DNA from: Paenibacillus sp. FSL R5-0623
GTDB taxonomy: Bacteria; Bacillota; Bacilli; Paenibacillales; Paenibacillaceae
Length of the DNA stretch: 64,000 nucleotides
NCBI RefSeq assembly: GCF_037974265.1
Contig: NZ_CP150233.1
Location: 6,386,001 to 6,450,000, forward strand
Direction of reading: 5' to 3'
This document shows positions 55,143 to 63,789 of this stretch, piece by piece. The notes beneath the pieces are model-generated. The model was not told the origin of the DNA and ran no database searches. It was given only the letters and a program-made list of their open reading frames with translations. The translations under genes and the position numbers were made by a program. Each line of letters begins with the position of its first letter. Position 1 is the first letter of the stretch.

Positions 55143-55404
55143 TGGGTGTACTCCTTCACGTTTGAGATTAAAATGGGAATAGTTTATTATAGGCGTCAAG
55201 CCTTAAGGAAATCTTAACAGTCTGCTAATAAATTCTGAAAAGCACCCCTATCTTGAGTTACAGTTTTGTAATGACTGACAAAAATCGACGATTTCACACC
55301 TGTAACTGGCACAAAAGTACCAACTATGGAAATATGATATAGTTATTGCCAGCAAACTGCAATATAACAGCGCTTGATTACCAAGCCATAGAAGGGAACG
55401 GATT

Positions 55405-55548
55405 ATGGTTACATACGGATGCCTCGCCATATTGTTTCTTTTTGTCATCATAAAGGGTTTTGCACTCCAGCTTCATCGGCGGAAACCGGTCTCCCGCGAA
55501 GACACGGATCGTACCCTCTACACTATTCTGAATGGTGAGCGTGATTGA
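55405..55548 (+). CDS. Small membrane protein, 47 residues
   Basis: MVTYGCLAILFLFVIIKGF starts the protein, so most of the N-terminus is one membrane helix; a basic segment (LHRRKP) and polar tail follow. GAAGGGAAC lies 9 bp before the ATG. Its stop codon overlaps the start region of the next gene (3 bp between stop and ATG), supporting cotranslation. It is divergent from the secreted vWA gene. I know no family. Confidence 0.65.
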   Translation: MVTYGCLAILFLFVIIKGFALQLHRRKPVSREDTDRTLYTILNGERD

Positions 55549-55550
55549 GC

Positions 55551-56483
55551 ATGAGTACTAAACTAGTTGTATCCATACGACCATTTCAACGAACGACCTA
55601 TGCCTATGAAAAGTTGCAAGTCTGCACCCGTTGTGGACAGTATACCTGCCTGTGGGAAGAGGAGTGCACGGCCTGTGGCCGGGGTACCCTGAATTCCGTT
55701 CAAGCGAAGGCAACTTCCCGTGTGAAACGCCGCATTGCACGCGACCTGTTCATTACGATATTGTTCGGTGCAGCTGCCACCTATTTTGGTGAAACCATAG
55801 ATCAGACCATGGCGGCAGCCAGTGTTTCCCTGCTGCTTCTGGCCTTACTGATCTTCATGCAGAAACGTTCGTTCGAGGTAGAGCAGCAGCGCGAGTTGAA
55901 GCGCACGTTGCAACAGGATGAGGAACTCATCCGCCAGGGCATTAACCGCAACTGGGCTCTGGTCGCCGAAGCTCGAAAGCAGGATGAAGCACTTGCCTAT
56001 GAGATGCTCCGCGAGATCGGCTCACTCGTCTACAATGACCGGATTCGACTGCAGCAGGTTGCTCTGTTACAATCCTTTGTCCTGCGCAGTGATATGGATC
56101 TGCAGCTCAAGCCCTTGCTGTTACGCAGCTTCGAGCGGCTGCTGGCTGAATATATCGGTGAGATTGCTCGGCTTAAGCCGGATTTGATCCGTGAAGATGC
56201 GATCCGTTATATCGCAACCTATGAAGTGAACATTTTACAGCTCCACAATGGAATTCAGATACTTACAGCCGTAGCTGCTGCTGCCGTGCGCAAGAGCAAA
56301 TATATTGAGTTATTCCCTAGTCTTATTACCCGCTACGCTCGCTTTATGCCCAAGGATCGATTCATGAGACTTTATCACACGATTGAACGCTATCCAAGCA
56401 AGGCACGAGGGGGATTGGCAGAGTCGGTAGGTCGGGTGTATAACGAGAAATATCGGGATCAATACGCAGATGTTCAGCTGTAG
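55551..56483 (+). CDS. Zinc-ribbon membrane protein of unknown function
   Basis: A 310-residue protein. Cys25, Cys28, Cys39 and Cys42 (CTRC and CTAC) make a zinc ribbon. Two helices at about 62-80 and 86-104 span the membrane, followed by a ~200-residue helical cytoplasmic domain (VEQQRELKRTLQQDEELIRQ onward). ATG 55551 is used; a TTG two codons earlier is also possible. It is cotranscribed with the 47-residue protein and divergent from the vWA/tubulin/GTPase cluster, to which it may belong. It is followed by its own terminator. I do not recognise the family. Confidence 0.75.
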   Translation: MSTKLVVSIRPFQRTTYAYEKLQVCTRCGQYTCLWEEECTACGRGTLNSVQAKATSRVKRRIARDLFITILFGAAATYFGETIDQTMAAASVSLLLLALLIFMQKRSFEVEQQRELKRTLQQDEELIRQGINRNWALVAEARKQDEALAYEMLREIGSLVYNDRIRLQQVALLQSFVLRSDMDLQLKPLLLRSFERLLAEYIGEIARLKPDLIREDAIRYIATYEVNILQLHNGIQILTAVAAAAVRKSKYIELFPSLITRYARFMPKDRFMRLYHTIERYPSKARGGLAESVGRVYNEKYRDQYADVQL

Positions 56484-56625
56484 AGATGATATATTGAGAA
56501 AGAAAAACGTAGTTTAGTGCAAACTCACTCCCTGTATATAGACGAATGCAATTTCATCCATCCCTGCATGCGCGTCAGCACCACAGATCGAAGGTTATGC
56601 TTCTAATGATATAAGAATTAATCCA

Positions 56626-56662
56626 AAAACACCCCATCCTTAGGTCTAGGATGAGGTGTTTT
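56626..56662 (+). terminator. Terminator after the zinc-ribbon gene
   Basis: AAAACACCCCATCC pairs with GGATGAGGTGTTTT (one mismatch). Confidence 0.85.
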
Positions 56663-56825
56663 GAATTTTATGGCAGTCTGCCACGTGCTATACGCAATAC
56701 ACGGACAAAAAGAAAAACTAGATGGGGAATACCTAAATGGCATCTTCCATGGATCAAGCAGGCACGCAAACAGGCACTCAACAGATGACAAACAGAATAA
56801 GCGGAAATGAGCATCTGTCCTGTTG

Positions 56826-56860
56826 AAAAAGGGCCGCGACGTGGTTCCTTCGCGACCCTT
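56826..56860 (-). terminator. Terminator downstream of the DEAD-box gene
   Basis: On the minus strand AAGGGTCGCGA pairs with TCGCGGCCCTT, followed by TTT. Confidence 0.8.
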
Positions 56861-56865
56861 GATCT

Positions 56866-56928
56866 GAGGGTTCGGTACATCTGTACCCGAACCCTCTCAT
56901 ATGCTCCATGCCAAACGATGTGGCATGG
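56866..56928. repeat. Two further hairpins downstream of the helicase
   Basis: GAGGGTTCGG/CCGAACCCTC (56866-56896) and CCATGCCA/TGGCATGG (56906-56928) stand in tandem before the terminator, so a three-hairpin 3' end is possible. The rest of the 490-bp interval shows no gene. Confidence 0.6.
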
Positions 56929-56975
56929 CATGGTGCCTGCGCAATTGCGGCTATATTGCTGCTTGCGCCAAGGCT

Positions 56976-58583
56976 TTACCGTCCGCGACGAGAATCGCGA
57001 CGGTCGCCCTTCGCCGGCCCGCGTCCTGCGGATTCCGGACGGCGAGAGCCTTCGCTGCTGCGCCCGGAGCTGCGCTTGTCGGCGCTACGGCCAGCCCAGC
57101 CGCTGCTAGCTGCACCGCGTCCGCCTTGGCCCGCTGCTCCGCGACTGCTGTCGCTGCTGCGCGCGGAACCACGACCTGCGCTGCGCTCGTCGCCACTGCG
57201 ACCCGCACCGCGTCCACCTTGACCTGCAGCTCCGCGACTACTGTCGCTGCTACGGCCACCGCTACGACCACCACTGCGTCCGCCTTCACTGCGTCCACCT
57301 TCGCCGCCGCGGGAACCACGCCCCCCACGTCCGCCAGAGCTGCGATCATTACGACCTGCACCACGACGGGCACTGCCTGTTCCGGAAGAGCGTCCGCCTG
57401 AACGTTCGTCATCCCCTTGACTGTTGATAGATCGTCTAGCTGCTCCAGTAGAAGCAATTGGACCTTCGCTCGTCCACTGGATACGGGACAGCTTCTGGTC
57501 GATCCCTTGTTCAATACGTGCAAGTTCCGGTCTGTCGTGTTCTGTTGCAAACGTTACAGCAAGACCTGTACCACCTGCACGGCCCGTACGACCAATCCGG
57601 TGGATATAACTTTCCGCATCATGCGGCATATCGTAGTTAAATACATGCGTTACGCCTTCAACATCAAGTCCACGTGCAGCTACATCTGTAGCAACCAGCA
57701 CTTGCAGTTTGGCATCACGGAACGCTTTCATTACGTTCTCACGCTTGGATTGAGACAGATCTCCATGAAGTTCATCACTTGCATAACCTGCTTCACGCAG
57801 ATCCTGGTTCAGCTTGGATGCACGACGCTTGGTCCGGCAGAAAATAATCGCCAAGTATGGGCGATACGTATCAATCATGCCGCGAAGCGCTTCAAGCTTA
57901 CCGCGATCCGTACACTCCAGCACTTGCTGACGAATCTGTTTGATCGGGATAACAGATTGGGAAGATACCTTAACATCTTCCGGATCTTTCATGTAGGTCT
58001 TCGCCAGGTTGCGAATCCCCTTTGGCATCGTTGCTGAGAACAGCATTGTCTGACGTTTGTGTGGAAGCTCACTAAGAATAGTCTCCACATCGTCCAGGAA
58101 GCCCATGTGCAACATTTGGTCGGCTTCATCCAGCACCAGTTTTTTCACATTATCAAGCTTCAACGTGCCACGGCGCAGGTGATCCAGAAGACGCCCTGGT
58201 GTACCAATAACGATCTGGGTACCGTTCTGCAATTTACGCAGTTGCTTGTCCACATCCTGCCCGCCGTATACGGCAAGCACATGCAGTTTATCGTCGTTTG
58301 CCGTGAGTTTCTTCGCTTCTTCCGTAATTTGCAGCGCAAGCTCACGCGTAGGCGCAATAATCAACGCTTGCGGCGAACGGTCGGATACGTTAATTTTCTG
58401 AATAATCGGCAGCAAAAATGCCAGCGTTTTCCCTGTTCCTGTCTGTGCCTCAGCGATAATATCGCGTCCACCCAGCAGTACCGGAATCGAACGCTCCTGT
58501 ACCGGAGTCGGCACGGCGATGCCCTGATGTTTCAGGATCTCGCACCATTCCGGGCGAATGCCCAGTTGTTCAAAGTTTGCCAA
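56976..58583 (-). CDS. DEAD-box RNA helicase with RGG-rich tail
   Basis: A 535-residue ATP-dependent RNA helicase. Motifs in order: Q-motif near TPVQERSIP, I AQTGTGKT, Ia PTRELALQ, Ib TPGRLLD, II DEAD (in VLDEADQML), III SAT, then FCRTKRRASKLNQ, VATDVAARGLD and HRIGRTGRAG. Residues 1-375 are the two RecA-like domains. About 390-535 is a low-complexity Gly/Arg/Ser tail with a duplicated block that starts SSDSSRGAAGQGGRGA, expected to bind RNA or drive phase separation. Start codon is TTG after GAGGTG. CshA-like in role, for ribosome assembly or mRNA decay; the subtype is inferred. Confidence 0.93.
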   Translation of the reverse strand: MANFEQLGIRPEWCEILKHQGIAVPTPVQERSIPVLLGGRDIIAEAQTGTGKTLAFLLPIIQKINVSDRSPQALIIAPTRELALQITEEAKKLTANDDKLHVLAVYGGQDVDKQLRKLQNGTQIVIGTPGRLLDHLRRGTLKLDNVKKLVLDEADQMLHMGFLDDVETILSELPHKRQTMLFSATMPKGIRNLAKTYMKDPEDVKVSSQSVIPIKQIRQQVLECTDRGKLEALRGMIDTYRPYLAIIFCRTKRRASKLNQDLREAGYASDELHGDLSQSKRENVMKAFRDAKLQVLVATDVAARGLDVEGVTHVFNYDMPHDAESYIHRIGRTGRAGGTGLAVTFATEHDRPELARIEQGIDQKLSRIQWTSEGPIASTGAARRSINSQGDDERSGGRSSGTGSARRGAGRNDRSSGGRGGRGSRGGEGGRSEGGRSGGRSGGRSSDSSRGAAGQGGRGAGRSGDERSAGRGSARSSDSSRGAAGQGGRGAASSGWAGRSADKRSSGRSSEGSRRPESAGRGPAKGDRRDSRRGR

Positions 58584-58908
58584 TCGTTACACCTCTGTAT
58601 ATTCATTTAGATAAGTCCATTTCATAATGACCTTAGTATCAGTATCTGCCATCAAGACTAGTTTTCCTTATATCAATCATGTTTATGAAATGAATTTTTT
58701 AAAAAGCAATCCACTCGTTGCTCTTCTTCTCCATACCCTGTAGTTTACACGTTAGTCAAGCAAAACAAAAGGGGATACAGCGTTACACCCTAACTTGTAG
58801 CATAAAATCTCGAGATCAGCGTGACTTGTATCAACCAAGTGACTCTAGATCTGCCTTCAGGTTGCTGATGATGTGGAAATAATGACCTAGCATGCCTCAG
58901 GCTCTAAT
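58584..58908. other. Helicase leader and intergenic DNA
   Basis: About 325 bp containing the AT-rich 5' region of the helicase gene. No gene found. CTAACTTGTAGCAT (about 58790) repeats a string seen at 3573, and a few imperfect dyads are present. Nothing further is recognised. Confidence 0.5.
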
Positions 58909-58960
58909 AAAAAACAGCGACGCCCTCTCCCCGATTGCCGGAAAAAGTGCGACGCTGATT
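58909..58960 (-). terminator. Terminator of the SulP gene
   Basis: On the minus strand CAGCGTCGC pairs with GGCGTCGCTG (imperfectly) and is followed by TTTTTT. Confidence 0.65.
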
Positions 58961-59012
58961 AAAATGCATCTTTTTATGTTATCTATTCGTTGTTTACTTC
59001 GTTGCAACCAAG

Positions 59013-60464
59013 TTACGAACCGTGCCCGCCCGCTGTAGCAAATCCACTCCGTTCAAGAATGCGAGTGCTCTCCTCGTTCAACCCGCGCAGGTGCACGGTT
59101 TTGCCAAGCTTCGCGTACTTGAACTTCACTTTGCCAATAGCTACAACCGCGGTATTATCCCAGATATGTGACCCTCCGAAATCAATCGTGATCTCATTCG
59201 GATCGGCCTCTGCATCGAACTCATCGACAAAGTGGGAGGATGAACCGAAGAAGAACGGTCCGTGAACCCGGTACACCTTCTGCCCTTGTTCCTGGCTTGC
59301 CTGTACACGGATCTTGGTCTGTTTCCAGCCAAAATGCAGCACACTGAGCACAACGCCGACCATAACCCCGATCGATAGATCGTGGGTATAGACCACAATC
59401 GCCACCGTGACAATCATGACAAAGGCTTCCGCCCGCGGCACACGAGCAATATTTTTGAGGGAACTCCAGTCAAATGTTCCAATACACACCATAAACATCA
59501 CGCCAACGAGCGCACCCATTGGAACCTGTTTTACCACTCCGCTAAGCAGCAATAACAGGATGGCTAGAAACGCACCTGCGGTAAACGTCGACAATCTTCC
59601 ACGCCCGCCAGACTTCACATTAATAACCGACTGCCCGATCATCGCGCAACCCGCCATACCACCAAACAACCCGTTGATAAAGTTTGCAATCCCCTGACCA
59701 CGCACCTCGCGATTCTTGCTACTCTTGGTCTCGGTCATCTCATCAACAATGGTAGCGGTCAGCAGTGATTCCAGTAAACCAACCATTGCCAGAGTAAATG
59801 AATAGGGCAGTAAGATCATCAGCGTTTCCCAAGTCCACGCGATATTAGGCAAGTGGAACATCGGCAGGGTACTAGTCAGATTGCCCATTTGACCGACTGT
59901 TTTCACGTCCAGATGAAATACCACCGTAATAATCGTCATCACGATGATTGCAATCAGAGGAGATGGGGCAGCTTTGAAAAACCGTGGCAAAATATAAATG
60001 ATCGCCAGCGTACCCGCCACCATTGCATACATGATCCAGTTCGCTCCCGTGAAATGGGTTAACTGTGCCATAAAGATCAGTATAGCCAGTGCATTCACGA
60101 ATCCGGTCAGTACCGAATGAGGCACAAACGTAATAAACCGTCCAACCTTAAATATGCCCAGTAGAAACTGGATAATTCCCGTCAAAATCGTAGCCGCAAA
60201 AAGATATTCCACGCCATAATCCTTGACGAGTCCAACCATCAGTACCGCCATGGCACCTGTTGCCGCCGAGATCATGCCGGGTCTTCCACCTGCAATCGAG
60301 ATCACAATTGCAATTGTAATCGAAGCATACAACCCGACCATCGGATCAACACCCGCAATGATGGAGAACGCAATGGCTTCCGGAATTAACGCCAGCGCTA
60401 CCGTAATGCCTGCCAGCACATCTCCGCGAATGTTGCCAAACCATTGTTGTTTTAAAGTATTCAT
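59013..60464 (-). CDS. SulP-family anion transporter
   Basis: A 483-residue protein. The membrane domain (about 1-385) has 10-14 helices including IRGDVLAGITVALALIPEAI and LVGLYASITIAIVISIAGGR, the SulP signature region. The C-terminal ~90 residues are a short STAS domain (NEITIDFGGSHIWDNTAVVA). It is of the SulP/BicA type and could carry sulfate, bicarbonate or another anion; sequence alone does not settle it. AGGAGG lies 14 bp before the ATG, rather far. A long unexplained leader precedes it. Confidence 0.9.
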   Translation of the reverse strand: MNTLKQQWFGNIRGDVLAGITVALALIPEAIAFSIIAGVDPMVGLYASITIAIVISIAGGRPGMISAATGAMAVLMVGLVKDYGVEYLFAATILTGIIQFLLGIFKVGRFITFVPHSVLTGFVNALAILIFMAQLTHFTGANWIMYAMVAGTLAIIYILPRFFKAAPSPLIAIIVMTIITVVFHLDVKTVGQMGNLTSTLPMFHLPNIAWTWETLMILLPYSFTLAMVGLLESLLTATIVDEMTETKSSKNREVRGQGIANFINGLFGGMAGCAMIGQSVINVKSGGRGRLSTFTAGAFLAILLLLLSGVVKQVPMGALVGVMFMVCIGTFDWSSLKNIARVPRAEAFVMIVTVAIVVYTHDLSIGVMVGVVLSVLHFGWKQTKIRVQASQEQGQKVYRVHGPFFFGSSSHFVDEFDAEADPNEITIDFGGSHIWDNTAVVAIGKVKFKYAKLGKTVHLRGLNEESTRILERSGFATAGGHGS

Positions 60465-60479
60465 ATGTTCTTACCGTTC

Positions 60480-60800
60480 CTCCTACGTGTATCCTAATAA
60501 TGGACAATCTTACTGAAGAGTAACGGAATCCGTACACCACTAACCAACCACCCAGGACAGCACAAAACAACGGATCCCTCTCCGCATCTTTTGCTTATGC
60601 TCTTGCCTAAGTTGCATCATTCTCTACCATCCGTATAACCTTGACGGGTTCATGAGCACTCACGTCTTTTCCGTTCCAGTGTGTACCGCTGGTCTTCCAT
60701 TACTGCCTTCAGTTATCTTACTCGTGCGACATCAGGAGCTGATCCTGATGCCCATAGGTTTTCCCCTCTCAGAAAAACCGGGTCCGTTAATGTACTGACC
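60480..60800 (-). other. Long structured-looking leader of the SulP gene
   Basis: About 320 bp with no gene. On the minus strand it contains a strong hairpin CATCAGGA/TCCTGATG (60740-60755 region), a GAGAGGGGAAAACC block before it and GAACCCGTCAAGG (about 60645) further on. Parts recall c-di-AMP (ydaO-type) riboswitches, but the core CAGCTAACCTCG is absent, so I do not name a family. Confidence 0.4.
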
Positions 60801-60913
60801 TATTATTATAGTCACAGGACTGGATATGTACTAATACAGTTAAGGCGAAAAAACAGAACCTTTTCTTCTATTATCTTAATATTTCTATAATTTACTCACC
60901 AATTCTCTATTCA

Positions 60914-60960
60914 CAAAAAAATAACCCGCAAAGATCCTTTGGAGAAAGTCTCTTTGCGGA
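60914..60960 (-). terminator. Terminator of the AarF gene
   Basis: On the minus strand CCGCAAAGA pairs with TCTTTGCGG, followed by GTTATTTTTTT. Confidence 0.88.
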
Positions 60961-60984
60961 TACTCTTGTAATGTCATGCTATTG

Positions 60985-62655
60985 CTAGAACCTTCCCGAC
61001 TTGAATATCGAATAGAGCAGGAAAGCCACCATCAGAATCGCAACCAGGAACCCAATCTCAATGACCGGAATATCCCACAGCATCGTGGACTGATGACTAA
61101 TCGACGAACCAATAATCAGTCCCACCATGATGATACAAAAAGCGAGTAACACAATACTGAAAGACAGCCGATTGCTGATCTGGTCCATTCTGCGCATGAG
61201 TGCATCCAGTTCAGGGACACTGATCTCCAGCCTCAGCTTGCCTTTGCTAATAATGGATGATAACTGCCTTAACTGCCCTGGCAGACCAATGACACTCTCG
61301 GCCATATCAGCCGCACTGCGGAACAACCGATTCTTGATTCTTCCAGCGCTAAAACGTTCCTTGATCAGCTTCCGCCCAAAAGGCTCGGCCATATCTACAA
61401 TGCTCAGGGAAGGATCGAGATGTTCGATTACACCTTCCATCGTTAGCAACGATTTACCGAGCAGAAGAATATCCGCAGGCATGACAACCCGGTGCCTCTG
61501 GGCTACGCCGAACAAGTCATTTAACGCCTGACCCACACTAATCTTCGAAAAGGGAATATCGTAATATTTGCTACGCAACTTGTCCAAATCCACATGAAGA
61601 CCACGCAGGTCCATGTCATCTGGCATCATGCCGAGCTTCTCAATCGCCCGGATCATACTGTCCGTATCTTTGCGCATTAACCCAATAATAAGCGAAGCAA
61701 GCTGTTGTTTCATCTCATCACTCAGACTGCCCACCATACCGAAGTCTATAAAGGCAAGACGTCCATCCTTCAATACCATCAGATTACCCGGATGTGGGTC
61801 AGCGTGAAAGAAACCCTGAATAAAAATCTGATTTAATAATGAATCCACCAGCCGCTCGGCAATGTTATTCAGATCATGACCGCGTCTGACCAGTTCTTCA
61901 CGATCATTGAGTTTGATACCTTCGATATACTCCATCGTGAGTACACGGGATGAAGTCTGATCCCAGTAGATTGACGGGATTTTCACCTTGTTGTCCTGTT
62001 GGTATTGCTGTGCAATCTTTTCCGTATTGCGGCCTTCGACCGTATAATCCAGCTCAGCCATCAGTGCCTGAGCATATTCTTCGACCATTTGTGGAAGCTG
62101 ATATTGCTTCACCCAATCCCAGCGCTTCTCGGCCATGGCTGTCAGCTCACGCAAAATATCCAGGTCACGCTGTACAATACGCGATATACCCGGCCGCTGA
62201 ATCTTGATGGCTACAGACTCACCGCTTCGAAGTTTGCCCAGATGCACCTGTCCAATGCTGGCCGCAGCTACAGGGGTATCCTCGAACCGGGAAAAGATCT
62301 CCTCCAGCGGTATATCCAATTCCTGTTCCAAAATACCCCGTGCCGTCTCGGAAGAGAACGGCGGGACCTGATCCTGCAACTTCACCAGCTCACGAATGAC
62401 AGACTCAGGCAACAGATCTGCCCTTGTACTTGCGAGTTGCCCCAGCTTAACGAAAGCTGGCCCCAGCTCCTGCAGCACAAGCCTGATGCGTTCACTCAGC
62501 GTTTTGGTGGTGTGTGCTTCACGCGACATCCACCGTCTGGGCAGAGCCAGCAGCTGGAACAAACCCAGCTCCTCGACCATATAACCGAAGCCATGACGCA
62601 CTAGCGCCATGGCAATTTCACGGTATCTGCCGACATGTTTAATTCGCACTGCCAT
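60985..62655 (-). CDS. AarF/UbiB (ABC1) kinase-like protein
   Basis: A 556-residue atypical kinase. Motifs: KLGQLASTR (the KxGQ motif, about 68), the Ala-rich loop VAAASIGQVH, catalytic HADPHPGN (about 284) and IDFGMVG (about 302). Two membrane helices lie at the C-terminus (about 498-520 and 530-550). Family members are linked to quinone or lipid metabolism; the substrate is unknown here. Its ATG follows directly on the TAG of the phasin-like gene, so the two are coupled. ABC1 proteins act as ATPases or kinases of lipid-related partners. Confidence 0.9.
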   Translation of the reverse strand: MAVRIKHVGRYREIAMALVRHGFGYMVEELGLFQLLALPRRWMSREAHTTKTLSERIRLVLQELGPAFVKLGQLASTRADLLPESVIRELVKLQDQVPPFSSETARGILEQELDIPLEEIFSRFEDTPVAAASIGQVHLGKLRSGESVAIKIQRPGISRIVQRDLDILRELTAMAEKRWDWVKQYQLPQMVEEYAQALMAELDYTVEGRNTEKIAQQYQQDNKVKIPSIYWDQTSSRVLTMEYIEGIKLNDREELVRRGHDLNNIAERLVDSLLNQIFIQGFFHADPHPGNLMVLKDGRLAFIDFGMVGSLSDEMKQQLASLIIGLMRKDTDSMIRAIEKLGMMPDDMDLRGLHVDLDKLRSKYYDIPFSKISVGQALNDLFGVAQRHRVVMPADILLLGKSLLTMEGVIEHLDPSLSIVDMAEPFGRKLIKERFSAGRIKNRLFRSAADMAESVIGLPGQLRQLSSIISKGKLRLEISVPELDALMRRMDQISNRLSFSIVLLAFCIIMVGLIIGSSISHQSTMLWDIPVIEIGFLVAILMVAFLLYSIFKSGRF

Positions 62656-63036
62656 CTACTCGATCTCGTTTCCTTTGAGAGGAGGAGGAACTTCAAGTGG
62701 AGCTGGGGATTCATCAGGTTGGAGCTGTGGTGATTGGCCCAGTTCGGCAAGTTTTTTCTCCAGGACAGCAACGCGCTGTTCCAGACTGGTTACATCACTT
62801 TCGGATGCCACACCAGCTTCCTGAAGCACTCGCTTGACCTGCTCCTGAATCATTCTCTTGAACTGACCCTGCTCTTCATCGCCCCGTTCCAGCAGACGTT
62901 CAACCAAAGCTTTGGATTCACCGGGCGCAAGTTCCCCACGCTTGACCAAATCATCCACGGTTTTCTCAATTTTTTCTTTGCTTACAACAGTAAGACCAAG
63001 CCCTAACGAGATCGCCTTTTTGAACAAATCGCTCAT
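62656..63036 (-). CDS. Phasin-like coiled-coil protein
   Basis: A 126-residue protein. An N-terminal amphipathic helix (MSDLFKKAISLGLGLTVVSK) is followed by a helical, Glu/Lys-rich middle with the coiled-coil LEQRVAVLEKKLAEL and a Pro-rich tail. It resembles the phasin-related (PhaF-type) proteins found next to AarF genes. ATG 63036 has GAGGAGG 9 bp upstream. It may bind membranes or granules or regulate the adjacent AarF-like kinase. The stop codon abuts the next gene's start. Confidence 0.75.
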   Translation of the reverse strand: MSDLFKKAISLGLGLTVVSKEKIEKTVDDLVKRGELAPGESKALVERLLERGDEEQGQFKRMIQEQVKRVLQEAGVASESDVTSLEQRVAVLEKKLAELGQSPQLQPDESPAPLEVPPPLKGNEIE

Positions 63037-63108
63037 TTTTGTCATCCTCCTCTTCGTTGATCTCTATATTATACCCCTTATACTCTGCATGCAAAGTTGC
63101 GTGTCCGA

Positions 63109-63747
63109 TCAGACGTAACGTGCAGCCCATTTGCCTGCTTGCAGAAGTAATTTACGGTACGTTTCGTGTGCAAAAGACGGTACATGGTGACCCGGCATCA
63201 GATAAACAATACGCCCAACACCATATCGATGAGCCCAAACCGCAGGTTTTGGTCCATCTTCGGATTGATATTCCAGCAATATTTTCGTTTCAGCAAAAGA
63301 ACCAAATTCGAACTGATACGGCTCTTCTTCCATTGTGAAATTCGAAATGCCCTCCGTCACGGGATGGCTTTCCGCCGTTACAGTAAATTCAAGCGGTGCA
63401 TATGCCGGATGATGCAGGAACTTGGCACCGATCATCTGTTTGAGCTCATAACGATTTTGGAGCGAAATGCCGTTATGTATAATGACCAGTCCACCTCCAT
63501 TACTTACATAGGACAACAAACCTGCTGTCTGCTGTGGAGAAACTTTCCCCTTCCAATCGTCCATGTATGAGATACATACATCAAACCCGGTTATATTTTC
63601 TTGCAGCAGCATATTCCGGTTCTCACTGCACTGCACAGTCATAGTATCATGGAAAATTCGGCTAATCTCCGCATCCACACCTTGAAGCGGGTGCCAATCC
63701 GGATGTGTATAATCGCCAAGTAGTAATGCTTTTTTACGATGATCCAT
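63109..63747 (-). CDS. ThuA-like domain protein
   Basis: A 212-residue protein with the glutamine-amidotransferase-like ThuA fold: KALLLGDYTHPDWHPLQGVD, SYVSNGGGLVIIHNGISLQN, and later GRIVYLMPGHHVPSFAHETY. The usual catalytic Cys of class I amidotransferases is absent at the nucleophile elbow, as in other ThuA proteins. ThuA is linked to sugar (trehalose) use; the true role is unclear. The gene follows the SDR gene on the same strand by 42 bp, so the two are likely cotranscribed. Confidence 0.85.
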   Translation of the reverse strand: MDHRKKALLLGDYTHPDWHPLQGVDAEISRIFHDTMTVQCSENRNMLLQENITGFDVCISYMDDWKGKVSPQQTAGLLSYVSNGGGLVIIHNGISLQNRYELKQMIGAKFLHHPAYAPLEFTVTAESHPVTEGISNFTMEEEPYQFEFGSFAETKILLEYQSEDGPKPAVWAHRYGVGRIVYLMPGHHVPSFAHETYRKLLLQAGKWAARYV

Positions 63748-63789
63748 TCAATCAATCTCCTTTCTTGTTCACCTCACTGTATCAATCAA

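Noticed and set aside
56951..57550. 199-codon frame with a very Ala/Val-rich product over the helicase tail
   Set aside because: A shifted reading of the low-complexity GC-rich tail; the composition is an artefact of the repeat.
60480..60800. ydaO/c-di-AMP riboswitch before the SulP gene
   Set aside because: Some blocks look similar, but the conserved CAGCTAACCTCG-type 3' core is missing; kept only as an unexplained leader.
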